A stretch of 64,000 nt of DNA from Subtercola vilae (GCF_004923255.1 NZ_QYRT01000003.1:1-64000); one strand, 5' to 3'; numbered from the stretch's first letter, positions 43,119 to 51,721 are shown. Notes: a model not told the origin generated them from the letters alone. Numbers and translations are program-made.

Positions 43119-44141
43119 CTACCGTGGGGAGAGCGGGGGAGCCCCCGTGCCGCGCGGGCGACGCCATCCAGAAGTCAGCACGGCCAACCCGATCACCAAC
43201 AGCACCAGCCCCGCCACGATCGCCGCCGTGAACTGCTCGTGCAGCACCAGTACGCCCAGCACCGTCGCGGTGAGCGGCTCGACGAGGGTCAGCGTGGCCG
43301 CGCGCGACGCGGGCAGCTGGCTGAGACCCCGGGCGAACAGCGTGTACGCGAGCCCCGTCGTGATGACGGCCAGCCACACCGCCGTGGAAATGCCGCGTGC
43401 CGTGCCGAGCCACGCGAGATTCGAGCCGAGCAGCACCGGAAGCATGATCACCGCCGCCGCCCCGAACGTGGCGCCCATCGTCGCGGTCGGGCTCCATCCG
43501 CGCTCGAGCAGCGCCTTGCTGCTGAGCGCGTACACCGCGTACGACAGGCCGGCGCCGAGTGAGGCCAGAAGCCCCACTGGAGTGATGGATGCCCCACCCC
43601 CGCCCCCCGCGAGCGCCGCCCCAGCCCCGGCAGAACCTGCGCCGCCGCCGAACACCCCGGTCAGTGCCGCAACACCCAGTGCAGCTACCGCAGTGGACAC
43701 CGCCCACCGCCACCCCGGCGCCCTCCGCCGCACGCCCCAGTCGAGCAGCCCCGTCAGCACCGGCGCCGATCCGAGCGCCACCAGGGTTCCGACGGCGACC
43801 CCGTTCTGGCTTGTGCCCGTGAAGAATGTGGGTTGGTACGCCGCCGCTCCGACCGCGCCCACGGCGACGAGCCCGAGCGAGGCCCAGCCCGCGCTGGCGG
43901 GGGCGTACGCGCGAGCCACCGCGCCTCTGCGATGGCCCCACACCAGCCCGGCCGCCGCCATGATCGCAAGCAGTGCCCCGCCGAACACGATGCGCGCGGC
44001 TCCGAGCGACAGTGCCGACGCGCTGTCGGCGCCGAGGGCCTGGGCGGTCCCGGTTGTTCCGAAGCAGACGGCGGCAGCCACCACGAAGAACGTCGGCGCC
44101 CAGCCCGCACCCGCGCGCCCGTTTCCCGTCTCCCCGGCCAT
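43119..44141 (-). CDS. EamA/DMT family transporter
   Basis: A 340-residue membrane protein with ten predicted TM segments in two EamA repeats. Repeat one begins FFVVAAAVCFGTTGTAQALG, and repeat two begins near ASLGAGLSYAVYALSSKALL and ends ASRAATLTLVEPLTATVLGVLVLHEQF, a segment conserved in drug/metabolite transporters. Exports an unknown metabolite, perhaps an amino acid or related compound. The C-terminus is an Arg/Gly/Pro tail. The gene converges on the decarboxylase and diverges from the small gene at 44214. Confidence 0.9.
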   Translation of the reverse strand: MAGETGNGRAGAGWAPTFFVVAAAVCFGTTGTAQALGADSASALSLGAARIVFGGALLAIMAAAGLVWGHRRGAVARAYAPASAGWASLGLVAVGAVGAAAYQPTFFTGTSQNGVAVGTLVALGSAPVLTGLLDWGVRRRAPGWRWAVSTAVAALGVAALTGVFGGGAGSAGAGAALAGGGGGASITPVGLLASLGAGLSYAVYALSSKALLERGWSPTATMGATFGAAAVIMLPVLLGSNLAWLGTARGISTAVWLAVITTGLAYTLFARGLSQLPASRAATLTLVEPLTATVLGVLVLHEQFTAAIVAGLVLLVIGLAVLTSGWRRPRGTGAPPLSPR

Positions 44142-44213
44142 GCCGCCGATTCTGGCACATCGCCGCGCTCGTCCCCGACCAAACCGTTTACGCGATCAGT
44201 GCGAAGATTGACT

Positions 44214-44444
44214 ATGGCTGAAAATGGCGCACAGAACGAACCCGTGATGGCGGGGAGCACCGATGCTTCCGCCGAAGAGAAGGTGGCGGGTATTCTCGCG
44301 CAGGCTCGCCAAGACCACTCGGGTAAGCCCCACGCCGAGGTTCTCGAACACCTTCGTGAACGGTTCGAGCAGGCTGAGGTGGAGATCGACGACGTCGCGA
44401 TCACCCGGCACGCCCACGAGATCACCGCAGCTCCACGCGTCTGA
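44214..44444 (+). CDS. small acidic hypothetical protein
   Basis: A 76-residue soluble protein without a known domain. The first 20 residues are polar and disordered. The remainder (EEKVAGILAQARQDHSGKPHAEVLEHLRERFEQ, given in outline: EEKVAGILAQARQ, HAEVLEHLRERF) looks all-helical and ends with DDVAITRHAHEITAAPRV. No ribosome site precedes the ATG. The open frame extends 5' through the EamA promoter region, but codon use and content favour this start. It is 40 bases upstream of the HIRAN-like gene and may share its transcript. Confidence 0.6.
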   Translation: MAENGAQNEPVMAGSTDASAEEKVAGILAQARQDHSGKPHAEVLEHLRERFEQAEVEIDDVAITRHAHEITAAPRV

Positions 44445-44484
44445 CCCCGGCGCCCAGCACAGTCATGGCCACGGGGCGCCCGTC

Positions 44485-45045
44485 ATGCTGACCCCGTCGA
44501 CCTGGCCGGGCTGGGTCAGGGGTGCACTGCTGGCCGCAGCGTTCTGCGCACTGTTCGTGCCCCACGTCGGAATTCTCACCGCCCTTGTGTTGGGCGGCGC
44601 GGCGTTGATCTCGTTCCGCACGAGCGCGGCGGTCGCAGCGAGCGACTCGCTGTTGCGGGCCGAACTACTGGCCGTGCCGCTGAACGACCCGGTGACGACG
44701 ATCGAACTCGAGGTCGAGCATCCATTCGAGGCCACCGCCACCGCCCAGCACCAAGAAGGAATCTCGGCCGTCATCGAGGCTCGCCAGGCACTCTCCGACC
44801 CCGCTGAGCCGCTGTTCGCGGCCCTCGAGCTCGAACCGAACAACCCGTTCGACCCGAACGCCGTGCGCGTCGATCTGCTGCTGTTCTACGGATCGCACAA
44901 AGCCGGATACGTGCCCCCTGCCTTCACCGCCGGCTGGGCCGCACGCATCCGGCCGTATGCCCTCGATGCCTGCCAGGTCATCGTCTCGGCCACCGTGCTC
45001 GGCGACGGCTCGCGCGCCAACCCCTACCGAGTGCTCCTCGGCTGA
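44485..45045 (+). CDS. membrane-anchored HIRAN-like protein
   Basis: About 186 residues. Two closely spaced hydrophobic segments near the N-terminus (VRGALLAAAFCALFVPHVGILTALVLGGAALI) anchor it. The C-terminal half (about 105-186) resembles a HIRAN domain: LELEPNNPFDPNAVRVDLL, HKAGYVPPAFTAGWA. HIRAN domains occur in DNA repair enzymes, where they bind DNA ends, and also as stand-alone modules of unknown role. The membrane anchor makes a DNA role uncertain. The ATG at 44485 has only a weak GGGGC upstream. Confidence 0.65.
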   Translation: MLTPSTWPGWVRGALLAAAFCALFVPHVGILTALVLGGAALISFRTSAAVAASDSLLRAELLAVPLNDPVTTIELEVEHPFEATATAQHQEGISAVIEARQALSDPAEPLFAALELEPNNPFDPNAVRVDLLLFYGSHKAGYVPPAFTAGWAARIRPYALDACQVIVSATVLGDGSRANPYRVLLG

Positions 45046-45086
45046 CCGGCGGGCCTCCGGATGCCCGCCTCCCACCTCCGCGGGCC

Positions 45087-45147
45087 GTCGAGTTTCCCCA
45101 GTCCGTCGTTCTGGCCCGGCTGAACCGACAGTCTGGGGAAGCTCGAC
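45087..45147. repeat. Family A palindromic repeat, copy 2
   Basis: GTCGAGTTTCCCCAG begins the left arm (45087-45108) and CTGGGGAAGCTCGAC ends the right arm (45126-45147). The arms pair at about 19 of 22 positions. It shares the GAGTTTCCCCAG core with copy 1 at 28-84 and lies between two converging genes, 9 bases from the ATPase stop, so it probably serves as a two-way terminator. Confidence 0.75.
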
Positions 45148-46031
45148 TGCACCGTTCAGCCGCGTCGCGCGCCAGCCGCCAAGCGAGCAGGGTCGAGGTC
45201 GACCCGGCGCAGCAGTTGCGCGTTGGCCGCCACGATGATGGTCGACGCCGACATGAGAATGGCCCCGACCGCGGGTGACAGCACGAAACCCACCGGCGCC
45301 AACACGCCGGCGGCCAACGGCACCGACAGTGCGTTGTACCCGGCACCCCACACCAGGTTCTGCACCATCGTGCGGTAGCTGGCCTTCGAAAGCTGGATGA
45401 CCGACAGCACTGCCCGCGGGTCATTGCCCACTAGCACCACCCCGGCCGACTCGATGGCGACATCTGTTCCGCCGCCGATCGCGATGCCCACATCGGCCCG
45501 AGCCAGCGCCGGAGCATCATTCACCCCGTCACCCACCATCGCGACCTTCTGCCCCCGCGCCTGTAGCTCCGCGACCTTCGAGTCTTTGTCTTCGGGCAGC
45601 ACCTCGGAGAAGACTTCGTCGATTCCGAGCTGGGCGGCCACGGCGTTCGCCACCGTGTGCGAATCGCCCGTGATCATCGCGACCCGGATTCCCCGCGCAT
45701 GCAGCGCGTCGACCGCCTCGCGCGACTCGGGCCGCACACCATCTTCGAGCGCAAACGCGCCGAGCACAGTCGCAGGAACCGCCGCGCCACCGTCGTCCGC
45801 CGCACCGCCACTGATCACGTACAGCACGGATGCCCCGCGCCCAGCCCACTCGGCCGCGGCCTCAGCCAGATCGCCGGGCACTGCCGCCCCGCTCGCCCGC
45901 AGCAGCGCCGGCCCACCCACGCTCACCAGCACTCCATCGACCACTGCCTGCACCCCCCGCCCCGTCAGCGACCGGAACTCACGTGCCCGCATTCCGCCGT
46001 TCCCCCCGCCAACCACCCCGCCAACCATTCC

Positions 46032-46084
46032 AGTCGGCGAAGTTTGCGGGTCGACAGCGCCGACACCCGCAAACTCCGCCGACT
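46032..46084. repeat. Family B palindromic repeat, copy 2, inside the copper ATPase
   Basis: Arms AGTCGGCGAAGTTTGCGGGT (46032-46051) and ACCCGCAAACTCCGCCGACT (46065-46084) pair at 19 of 20 positions with a 13-base loop. It lies within coding sequence and adds about 18 residues (ESAEFAGVGAVDPQTSPTG) to the ATP-binding domain between GVES and GGGNGGMRAREF, in a variable loop. Its core matches the copy at 33904-33962. Confidence 0.8.
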
Positions 46085-47370
46085 CGACGCCGATGCGAGC
46101 CGCCGGGGCCGCAGAAACAGCAGCCGCAACAGAAACCGCCGCCGCCCGCACCAGGGCCCGCGCCACAGGGTGCTCGCTGTCGGCTTCGACCGCCGCCGCC
46201 AACGCGAGCAGAGCCGCGGTGTCGTACCGCGCGTCGCCCGACCGGGCATCCGTCACGGCCGGCTCACCCCGCGTGAGCGTGCCGGTCTTGTCGAACAGCA
46301 CCACGTCGATGCTCCGCATGCGTTCGAGCGCGAGCCGGCTCTTCACCAGCACCCCCGCCCGGGCCGCCCGCTCGGTCGAGATGGCGATCACCAGCGGAAT
46401 CGCCAGCCCCAACGCATGGGGGCACGCAATGACCAACACCGTCACCGTGCGGGTCACGGCGTCGTCGGGAGTGCCGACGAGCATCCACACCACGAACGTG
46501 AGCACACCGGCGCCGGCCGCGTAGTAGAACAGCCACGCCGCAGCCCGGTCGGCCAGGGCCTGCGCGCGCGAACTCGAGTTCTGTGCGTCGGCGACCAGGC
46601 GCCGGATGCCCGCCAGCGCGGTGTCGTCTCCGATGGCTGTGACGCGAACGCGCAACGCGTTGTCGGTGGCCGCGGTTCCGGCCACGACCCGGTCGCCCGG
46701 TTCGCGTCGTACCGCCACCGATTCGCCCGTCACCATGGATTCATCGACCGCCGCCGCACCCTCCACAATCGTGCCGTCGGCCGGTATGCGTGCCCCCGAC
46801 CGCACCAGCACCACGTCGCCGACCGTCAGCTCGCCGACCGCAACCTCTTCGACGCCGGTGTCGGTGCCATTGCCGTTGTCGGTGTCAGTGACGCGCTCGG
46901 CGGTGTCGGGCAGCAGGGCCGCGAGGGCGTCGAGGGCTCCGGATGCCGCGCCGAGCGCCCGCATCTCCACCCAGTGCCCAGCAGCATGATCGCCACGAGC
47001 AGAGCGAGCTCCCACCAGAAGTCGAGGTCGAACGTGCCGATGCGCAGCGTGGTGACCCAGGAGGCGATGAAGGCCACGCTGATCGCCATGGCGATGAGCA
47101 GCATCATTCCGGGCTGGCGCGAGCGGATCTCGGAGAGCCCGCCCGTCAGGAAGGGCCAGCCGCCGTAGACGAAGATGATCGTGCCGAGTACGGGGGAGAT
47201 GAGGCCGGCGCCCGGAAAGTCGGGCACGCTGTACCCGATGATGCTCGCGAACATGGAACTGAAGAACACCGTCGGCACCGCCAGCACCAGCGTCAGCCAG
47301 AATTTGCGCCGAAACTGCGCCGCATGGTCGCCGTGCCCGCCGTGCCCGCCATGCCCCTGACCAGTGTGGT

Positions 47371-47394
47371 CGTGCCCGTGCCCGTGCCCGTGCC
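47371..47394. repeat. hexanucleotide tract encoding the His-Gly run of the copper ATPase
   Basis: Four tandem CGTGCC units plus degenerate flanks. The coding strand gives Gly-His pairs in the N-terminal metal-binding tail, so repeat number would set the number of metal ligands. Confidence 0.8.
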
Positions 47395-47465
47395 CATGCC
47401 CTGCGTGGCCGTGATCGTCGTGCTCTGCATTCGGCGTCGTCATAATGCCTCCCACCGCCGAATAT

Positions 47466-47482
47466 ATACCCCAGGGGGGTAT
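47466..47482. promoter_or_regulatory. CsoR-like copper operator
   Basis: ATACCCC-AGG-GGGGTAT is an inverted repeat with perfect 7-bp arms. The TACCC...GGGTA form matches the operators of the copper-sensing repressor CsoR. It sits 23 bases upstream of the ATPase ATG. No csoR gene is in the window, so the regulator must be encoded elsewhere. Confidence 0.75.
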
Positions 47483-47580
47483 CTCTCAACCCCGTCGCTG
47501 TGAGTTTTCACAGACATCCGCCTTCCACAGGCTGTGCGGTGCGCTCTCGTGCGCCCATAATCAAAGCGGGAAGGATTCGT

Positions 47581-48255
47581 GTGAAACTGCTGGTCGTTGA
47601 AGATGAGGATGAAATGGGGGCCCTTCTCGCCAAGGGCCTCATCGCCGAAGGGTACGAGGTCGACCGGGTGGCGAATGGCATCGACGGGCTCATTTCGGCT
47701 GGCAACACGCACTACTCGGCGGCGATCGTCGACGTGATGCTGCCGGGCATGAGCGGTTTCGAGTTCTGCCGCCGCATGCGAGCCCAGAACGCGGCTGTGC
47801 CCATTCTGCTGCTCACCGCCCGCGATGCTGTCGACGACCGTGTGAAGGGTCTCGACGCCGGCGCCGACGACTACCTCACCAAGCCGTTCGCTTTCGCTGA
47901 GCTGACCGCGCGCATCCGGGCCCTGCTTCGTCGTGAGACGGTCGGGCCCCACATCGCGCTCTCGATCGGCTCGCTCACCATAGACAGCCACAACCGCAAG
48001 GCGTCGGTCGGCGGCCAGCCGCTCAGCCTCAGCCCGAAAGAGTTCGACCTGCTGCGACTGCTGGCCGACAAATCGGGCTCGGTGCTCAGCCGTACCGAGA
48101 TTCTCGACGATGTATGGGGTCGCACCGAGCACATCGACGCGAACGTCGTCGACCAGTACGTGAGCTACCTGCGCCGTAAAATCGACCCTCTCGGGTCTGA
48201 CGTGTCGATCGCCACTCGGCGGGGAATCGGGTACGGGCTCGAGGTCACTGCGTGA
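47581..48255 (+). CDS. OmpR/PhoB-family response regulator
   Basis: A 224-residue regulator. The receiver domain has VVEDEDEMG (acidic residues), phospho-acceptor Asp in AAIVDVMLPGMSG, and LTKPF with the conserved Lys. The C-terminal winged helix is LSPKEFDLLRLLADKSGSVLSRTEIL, then NVVDQYVSYLRRKI. The frame is open to 47500, but GGGAAGGA before the GTG at 47581 sets the start. It overlaps the kinase gene by 4 bases. Divergent from the copper ATPase across about 137 bases; a copper link is possible but unsupported. Confidence 0.93.
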   Translation: MKLLVVEDEDEMGALLAKGLIAEGYEVDRVANGIDGLISAGNTHYSAAIVDVMLPGMSGFEFCRRMRAQNAAVPILLLTARDAVDDRVKGLDAGADDYLTKPFAFAELTARIRALLRRETVGPHIALSIGSLTIDSHNRKASVGGQPLSLSPKEFDLLRLLADKSGSVLSRTEILDDVWGRTEHIDANVVDQYVSYLRRKIDPLGSDVSIATRRGIGYGLEVTA

Positions 48256-49682
48256 GGCCGTTCCGGCAGCTCTCGATTCGCCTTCGGCTGACGCTTGGCG
48301 CTCTCGTGATTGCCGGAGTGTTCTTCGCCGGAACCGCCTTCGTCGTGCGCCTGCAGGTCGAGCATATTCTCGCGAACTCCACGGTGATGCTGCTGCAGAG
48401 TGACGCCGACCCGTACGTGCAGGCCATCGCAGACAACAAGGGGGCCTCGCTCGAGGCGCCGGCGCAGGGCCAGCTGCTCACTGTGCTGAACCCCGCCGGT
48501 GTCGCGGTCAAGTCGTCGTTGCCCCCAGAGTTGACGCCGCAGCTGCCTGACATCGTCACGGCCGGCGCTGCCACCCAGAGCATCACGACCCCGAACGCCG
48601 AGTACCTGGTCGTATCGCGGGCCGTGAAGGCGAACGACGGTGTCTGGCACGTGGTCACCGCACGCAACGAGCAGGCGGCGGAGCTGTCGCTGGCGAACCT
48701 CACCACCGCGCTGGTGGTGGGGTTGGTCATCCTCACCCTTCTGTTCGCCGGCGGAGCCTGGCTGCTTGCCTCCGCGGCAATCGCCCCGGTGTCGTCGATG
48801 CGCCGCACGGCCGTGATGCTGCGCGAGCGAACAACGACCGAGTTGCTGCCGGTGGGCCCGGCCCGCGACGAACTCTCAGCGCTCGCGGTCACGCTGAACG
48901 AGCTCATCATCGATCTGAGGGCCTCGGCCGACCGCGAGAAACAGCTGGTCTCCGACGCGAGCCACGAGTTGCGCACACCGCTGGCGATTCTGCAGACCCA
49001 GCTCGAGCTGGCGCACCTGAGCGCGGGAGACTCGACGGCACTGCTCGCCGAGATCGAGTCGGCTGAGAGGCACGTGAAGCGGCTCACGGTTCTGGCGGCC
49101 AGCCTGCTCGAACTCACCCGCATCGAGGGCATGCAGCCCAACGAGTCGTCGCCGGTATCGCAGATGGCCGACGAGTTGGTCGACGCCATCGACCGGGCGC
49201 GCATGCTCAGCACCGGCTCAGCCGTTCTCGTCGACTACGAGGTCGCCGAGCTCTCTGGCGCGTCTGTCGCCCTGTCGAGACACAACTTCGGGCGCATCGT
49301 CGACAACCTGCTGGGCAATGCCATTGCGGCGATCGGCAGTTCTGGCACTGTTCGCGCCGAGCTCCGGATGCTCGACTCCCGCCTGTGCCTTGACATCACC
49401 GACTCGGGCCCGGGTATGTCTGCCGCCTTCATTCCGCTCGCGTTCGACCGCTTCTCTCGTGAAGACCAGTCGCGCACCGGTTCGGCCGGCCCTGCGAACG
49501 CCGTCGTCGGCACCCGGGGCGTCAAAGGAAATGCCGGTCTCGGGCTCTCGATCGTCTGGGCGCTGGTATCGTCGGCCGGAGGCACGGTGACCCTCGCGAA
49601 CAGGTCATCGGGCGGCCTCAGGGTGGCGGCCAGCATTCCCACCATTGTCAGTGTCGCCCGAACAGAGAGGGCCGCCCCGTGA
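48252..49682 (+). CDS. OmpR-partner sensor histidine kinase
   Basis: A 476-residue membrane kinase. TM1 (LTLGALVIAGVFFAGTAFVV) and TM2 (TTALVVGLVILTLLFAGGAWLL) bracket an extracytoplasmic sensor domain of about 130 residues. A HAMP-like segment follows (IAPVSSMRRTAVMLRE). The HisKA dimerisation helix carries the phospho-acceptor His in DASHELRTPLAIL. The ATPase domain shows IVDNLLGNAIAAI (N box), DSGPGM (G1) and GLGLSIVWALV (G2). GTG start overlapping the regulator stop. The signal is unknown. Confidence 0.93.
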   Translation: MRPFRQLSIRLRLTLGALVIAGVFFAGTAFVVRLQVEHILANSTVMLLQSDADPYVQAIADNKGASLEAPAQGQLLTVLNPAGVAVKSSLPPELTPQLPDIVTAGAATQSITTPNAEYLVVSRAVKANDGVWHVVTARNEQAAELSLANLTTALVVGLVILTLLFAGGAWLLASAAIAPVSSMRRTAVMLRERTTTELLPVGPARDELSALAVTLNELIIDLRASADREKQLVSDASHELRTPLAILQTQLELAHLSAGDSTALLAEIESAERHVKRLTVLAASLLELTRIEGMQPNESSPVSQMADELVDAIDRARMLSTGSAVLVDYEVAELSGASVALSRHNFGRIVDNLLGNAIAAIGSSGTVRAELRMLDSRLCLDITDSGPGMSAAFIPLAFDRFSREDQSRTGSAGPANAVVGTRGVKGNAGLGLSIVWALVSSAGGTVTLANRSSGGLRVAASIPTIVSVARTERAAP

Positions 49683-50329
49683 TGTTCGAAGCCCTGAATC
49701 CCATCAGCCCCGAGCAGGTCATCTCGGCCACCGGGCCGTGGGCGCTGGTGGTGGTGTGCGCCATCGTCTTCGCCGAGACGGGGCTGCTGATCGGGTTCAT
49801 TCTGCCCGGTGACACCCTGCTCTTCTTCACCGGGTTGCTGACGTTCACCGGGGTGATCCAGGCTCCGCTCTGGCTGGTGCTGCTGTCGATCGCGTTCGCG
49901 GCGGTACTCGGCGACCAACTGGGATATCTGATCGGGTACCGGGCAGGGCCGCGCATCTTCGAGCGCAAAGACTCGGGTTTCTTCAGCACGAAGAACGTCG
50001 AACGTACTCAGGGCTTTTTCACCCGGTTCGGTGGAGCGGCCGTGATCGTGGCTCGCTTCATCGCGGTGGTGCGCACCTTCGCCCCTGTCGCGGCGGGCGT
50101 CGGCAAGATGCACTACGCGAAGTTCCTGCTCTACAACGCCATCGGCGGAGTGCTCTGGACCTTGCTGGTGGTGCTGCTGGGCTACTTTCTCGGCCATATT
50201 CCGGGCGTGGCCGATGTGGTGACCCGTTACATCGACGTGGTGATCGGCGGCATCGTGCTGATCACCATTGTGTCGGCCCTTGTGCAGTACCTGCGCACGC
50301 GTCGGAAGGCCGCCAAAGCGGGCGACTAA
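49679..50329 (+). CDS. DedA family membrane protein
   Basis: A 216-residue SNARE-associated (DedA/Tvp38) protein. The hallmark segments are present: FAETGLLIGFILPGDTLLFFTG (the re-entrant loop with E and PGD), AVLGDQLGYLIGYRAGPRIF, and FIAVVRTFAPVAAGVGKMHY with the conserved Arg. Relatives flip undecaprenyl phosphate or phosphatidylethanolamine across the membrane. GAGAGG lies 8 bases before the GTG at 49679 (an ATG follows as the next codon). It overlaps the kinase stop by 4 bases, so it belongs to the two-component operon, suggesting envelope-stress control. Confidence 0.92.
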   Translation: MMFEALNPISPEQVISATGPWALVVVCAIVFAETGLLIGFILPGDTLLFFTGLLTFTGVIQAPLWLVLLSIAFAAVLGDQLGYLIGYRAGPRIFERKDSGFFSTKNVERTQGFFTRFGGAAVIVARFIAVVRTFAPVAAGVGKMHYAKFLLYNAIGGVLWTLLVVLLGYFLGHIPGVADVVTRYIDVVIGGIVLITIVSALVQYLRTRRKAAKAGD

Positions 50330-50331
50330 TC

Positions 50332-50337
50332 TAAGCT
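50332..50337 (+). promoter_or_regulatory. leaderless -10 box of the aminotransferase gene
   Basis: TAAGCT, CGACCT, then ATG, with no Shine-Dalgarno sequence. Nearly identical to the pip promoter. Confidence 0.5.
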
Positions 50338-50343
50338 CGACCT

Positions 50344-51687
50344 ATGGCTTCTTCACCCTTCACTGTCTCCCAAGAACGCAAGATCGTCACCGAGCTGCCC
50401 GGCCCGAAGTCGAAAGAGCTGCATGCCCGTCGGTTGAAGACCGTCTCGCGCGGCGCCGGCACCCTCGTCGACATCTACATGGATCACGGTTCAGGCGCCA
50501 TTCTGGTTGACGTCGACGGCAACCAGATCATCGACCTCGGCTGCGGTATCGGTGTGACCACCATCGGTCACGCGCATCCCGCCGTCGCCGCCGCGGCCAG
50601 CGCGCAGGCGTCGAAGCTCACCCACACATTGTTCACGGTGACCCCGTACGAGAACTACCTGCGAGTGGCCGAGAAGCTCGCCGAGCACACCCCCGGCGAC
50701 TTCGAGAAGCACTCCATCCTGGTGAACTCAGGAGCCGAGGCGGTGGAGAACGCGGTGAAGATCGCCCGCAAATTCACCGGCCGTCGCGCCATCGCCGCAC
50801 TCGACCACGCCTTCCACGGTCGCACCAACCTCACCATGGCCATGACCTACCGCCCGTTCCCCGAACGCGCCGGCATGGGGCCGTTCCCGGGCGAGATCTA
50901 CAGCGTGCCCACGAGCTACCCCTTCCGCGACCCCGAGGGCATGACCGGCGTCGAGGCGGCCGAGCGCACCATCGACTACATCAACACGCACATCGGGGCC
51001 ACTGAGCTCGCGGCGTTGTTCGTCGAGCCCATCCAGGGCGACGGTGGCATCGTGATTCCGGCCGAGGGCTTCTTCGAGACGCTCAGCGCGTTCTGCACGG
51101 CGAACGGCATCATGTTCGTGGCAGACGAGATCCAGGCCGGTATTGCCCGCTCGGGTGCGTGGTACTCCATCGAGCACTCGGGCGTCGTGCCCGACATGAT
51201 CACGAGCGCCAAGGGCATCGCCGGCGGTTTTCCGCTCGCTGCCGTGACCGGTCGCGCCGACGTCATGGATTCGGTTCAGCCCGGCGGCATCGGCGGCACC
51301 TTCGGCGGCAACCCGGTGTCGACGGCCGCGGCGCTTGCCGTGTTCAAGCTGATCGAAGACGAGAACCTGATCGGTGAGGCGCAGCGCGTCGAGAAGGCGT
51401 TCTTCGCCCGCATCGGCGACTGGGCCGAGAAGTTCTCGGTGGTCGGTGAGGTGCGCGGCAAGGGCGCGATGTTCGGGGTCGAGCTCGTGCATCCGGGAAC
51501 CAGGAAGCCCAACCCCGAGGCCCTCACCGCCGTGATCACGCACGCCACCATCAACGGTGTCATCGTGCTCGATGCCGGCAGCTGGGACAGCGTGTTGCGG
51601 TTCTTGCCGAGCGTCGTCATCAGTGACGAGCTCATCGACGATGCGGCGACAGTCATCGAAGAGGCGCTGGCGAAGCTCTCGGTCTGA
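50344..51687 (+). CDS. gabT: 4-aminobutyrate aminotransferase (class III PLP enzyme)
   Basis: A 447-residue PLP enzyme transferring the amino group of 4-aminobutyrate (or a related omega-amino acid) to 2-oxoglutarate. Features: VNSGAEAVENAVKIAR (phosphate-binding loop), LDHAFHGRTNLTMAM, VEPIQGDGG, the PLP-holding Asp in FVADEIQAGI, and the Schiff-base Lys in ITSAKGIAGGFPLA. GGTFGGNPVS is typical of GABA aminotransferases. No succinate-semialdehyde dehydrogenase gene lies nearby. Leaderless promoter 6 bases upstream. Confidence 0.9.
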   Translation: MASSPFTVSQERKIVTELPGPKSKELHARRLKTVSRGAGTLVDIYMDHGSGAILVDVDGNQIIDLGCGIGVTTIGHAHPAVAAAASAQASKLTHTLFTVTPYENYLRVAEKLAEHTPGDFEKHSILVNSGAEAVENAVKIARKFTGRRAIAALDHAFHGRTNLTMAMTYRPFPERAGMGPFPGEIYSVPTSYPFRDPEGMTGVEAAERTIDYINTHIGATELAALFVEPIQGDGGIVIPAEGFFETLSAFCTANGIMFVADEIQAGIARSGAWYSIEHSGVVPDMITSAKGIAGGFPLAAVTGRADVMDSVQPGGIGGTFGGNPVSTAAALAVFKLIEDENLIGEAQRVEKAFFARIGDWAEKFSVVGEVRGKGAMFGVELVHPGTRKPNPEALTAVITHATINGVIVLDAGSWDSVLRFLPSVVISDELIDDAATVIEEALAKLSV

Positions 51688-51721
51688 GAGACGAGAGCGC
51701 CAGTTTGAAAGAGAGGCAGCG

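Larger units (their letters stand above)
45156..47443 (-). pseudogene. copB: CopB-type copper-translocating P-type ATPase, frameshifted
   Basis: With one base restored this would be a P1B ATPase of about 762 residues pumping copper or silver out of the cell. The N-terminal frame begins at the ATG at 47443 (GGGAGG upstream) with a His/Gly-rich metal-binding tail and TM1-TM3, reading to LLVAIMLLG. At about 46976-46979 one nucleotide is missing, and the rest continues in the next frame with HWVEMRALGAASGALDAL. There, TGES, the CPH motif (VIACPHALGLAIP, marking CopB rather than CopA), DKTGTLTRGE, and GDGVNDAPALA are all intact. An in-frame palindromic repeat lies in the nucleotide-binding domain. 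No second lesion is seen, so a sequencing error or very recent mutation is possible. Confidence 0.85.

Noticed and set aside
46976-46979. Programmed -1 frameshifting in the copper ATPase
   Set aside because: A one-base Gly-to-Gly slip is possible, but there is no canonical heptamer and I could not identify a downstream pseudoknot; error or mutation is likelier.
47581-49682. Two-component system as a dedicated copper sensor
   Set aside because: Proximity to the copper ATPase is the only hint. The kinase sensor domain shows no clear metal-binding cluster, and DedA in the same operon points to envelope stress instead.
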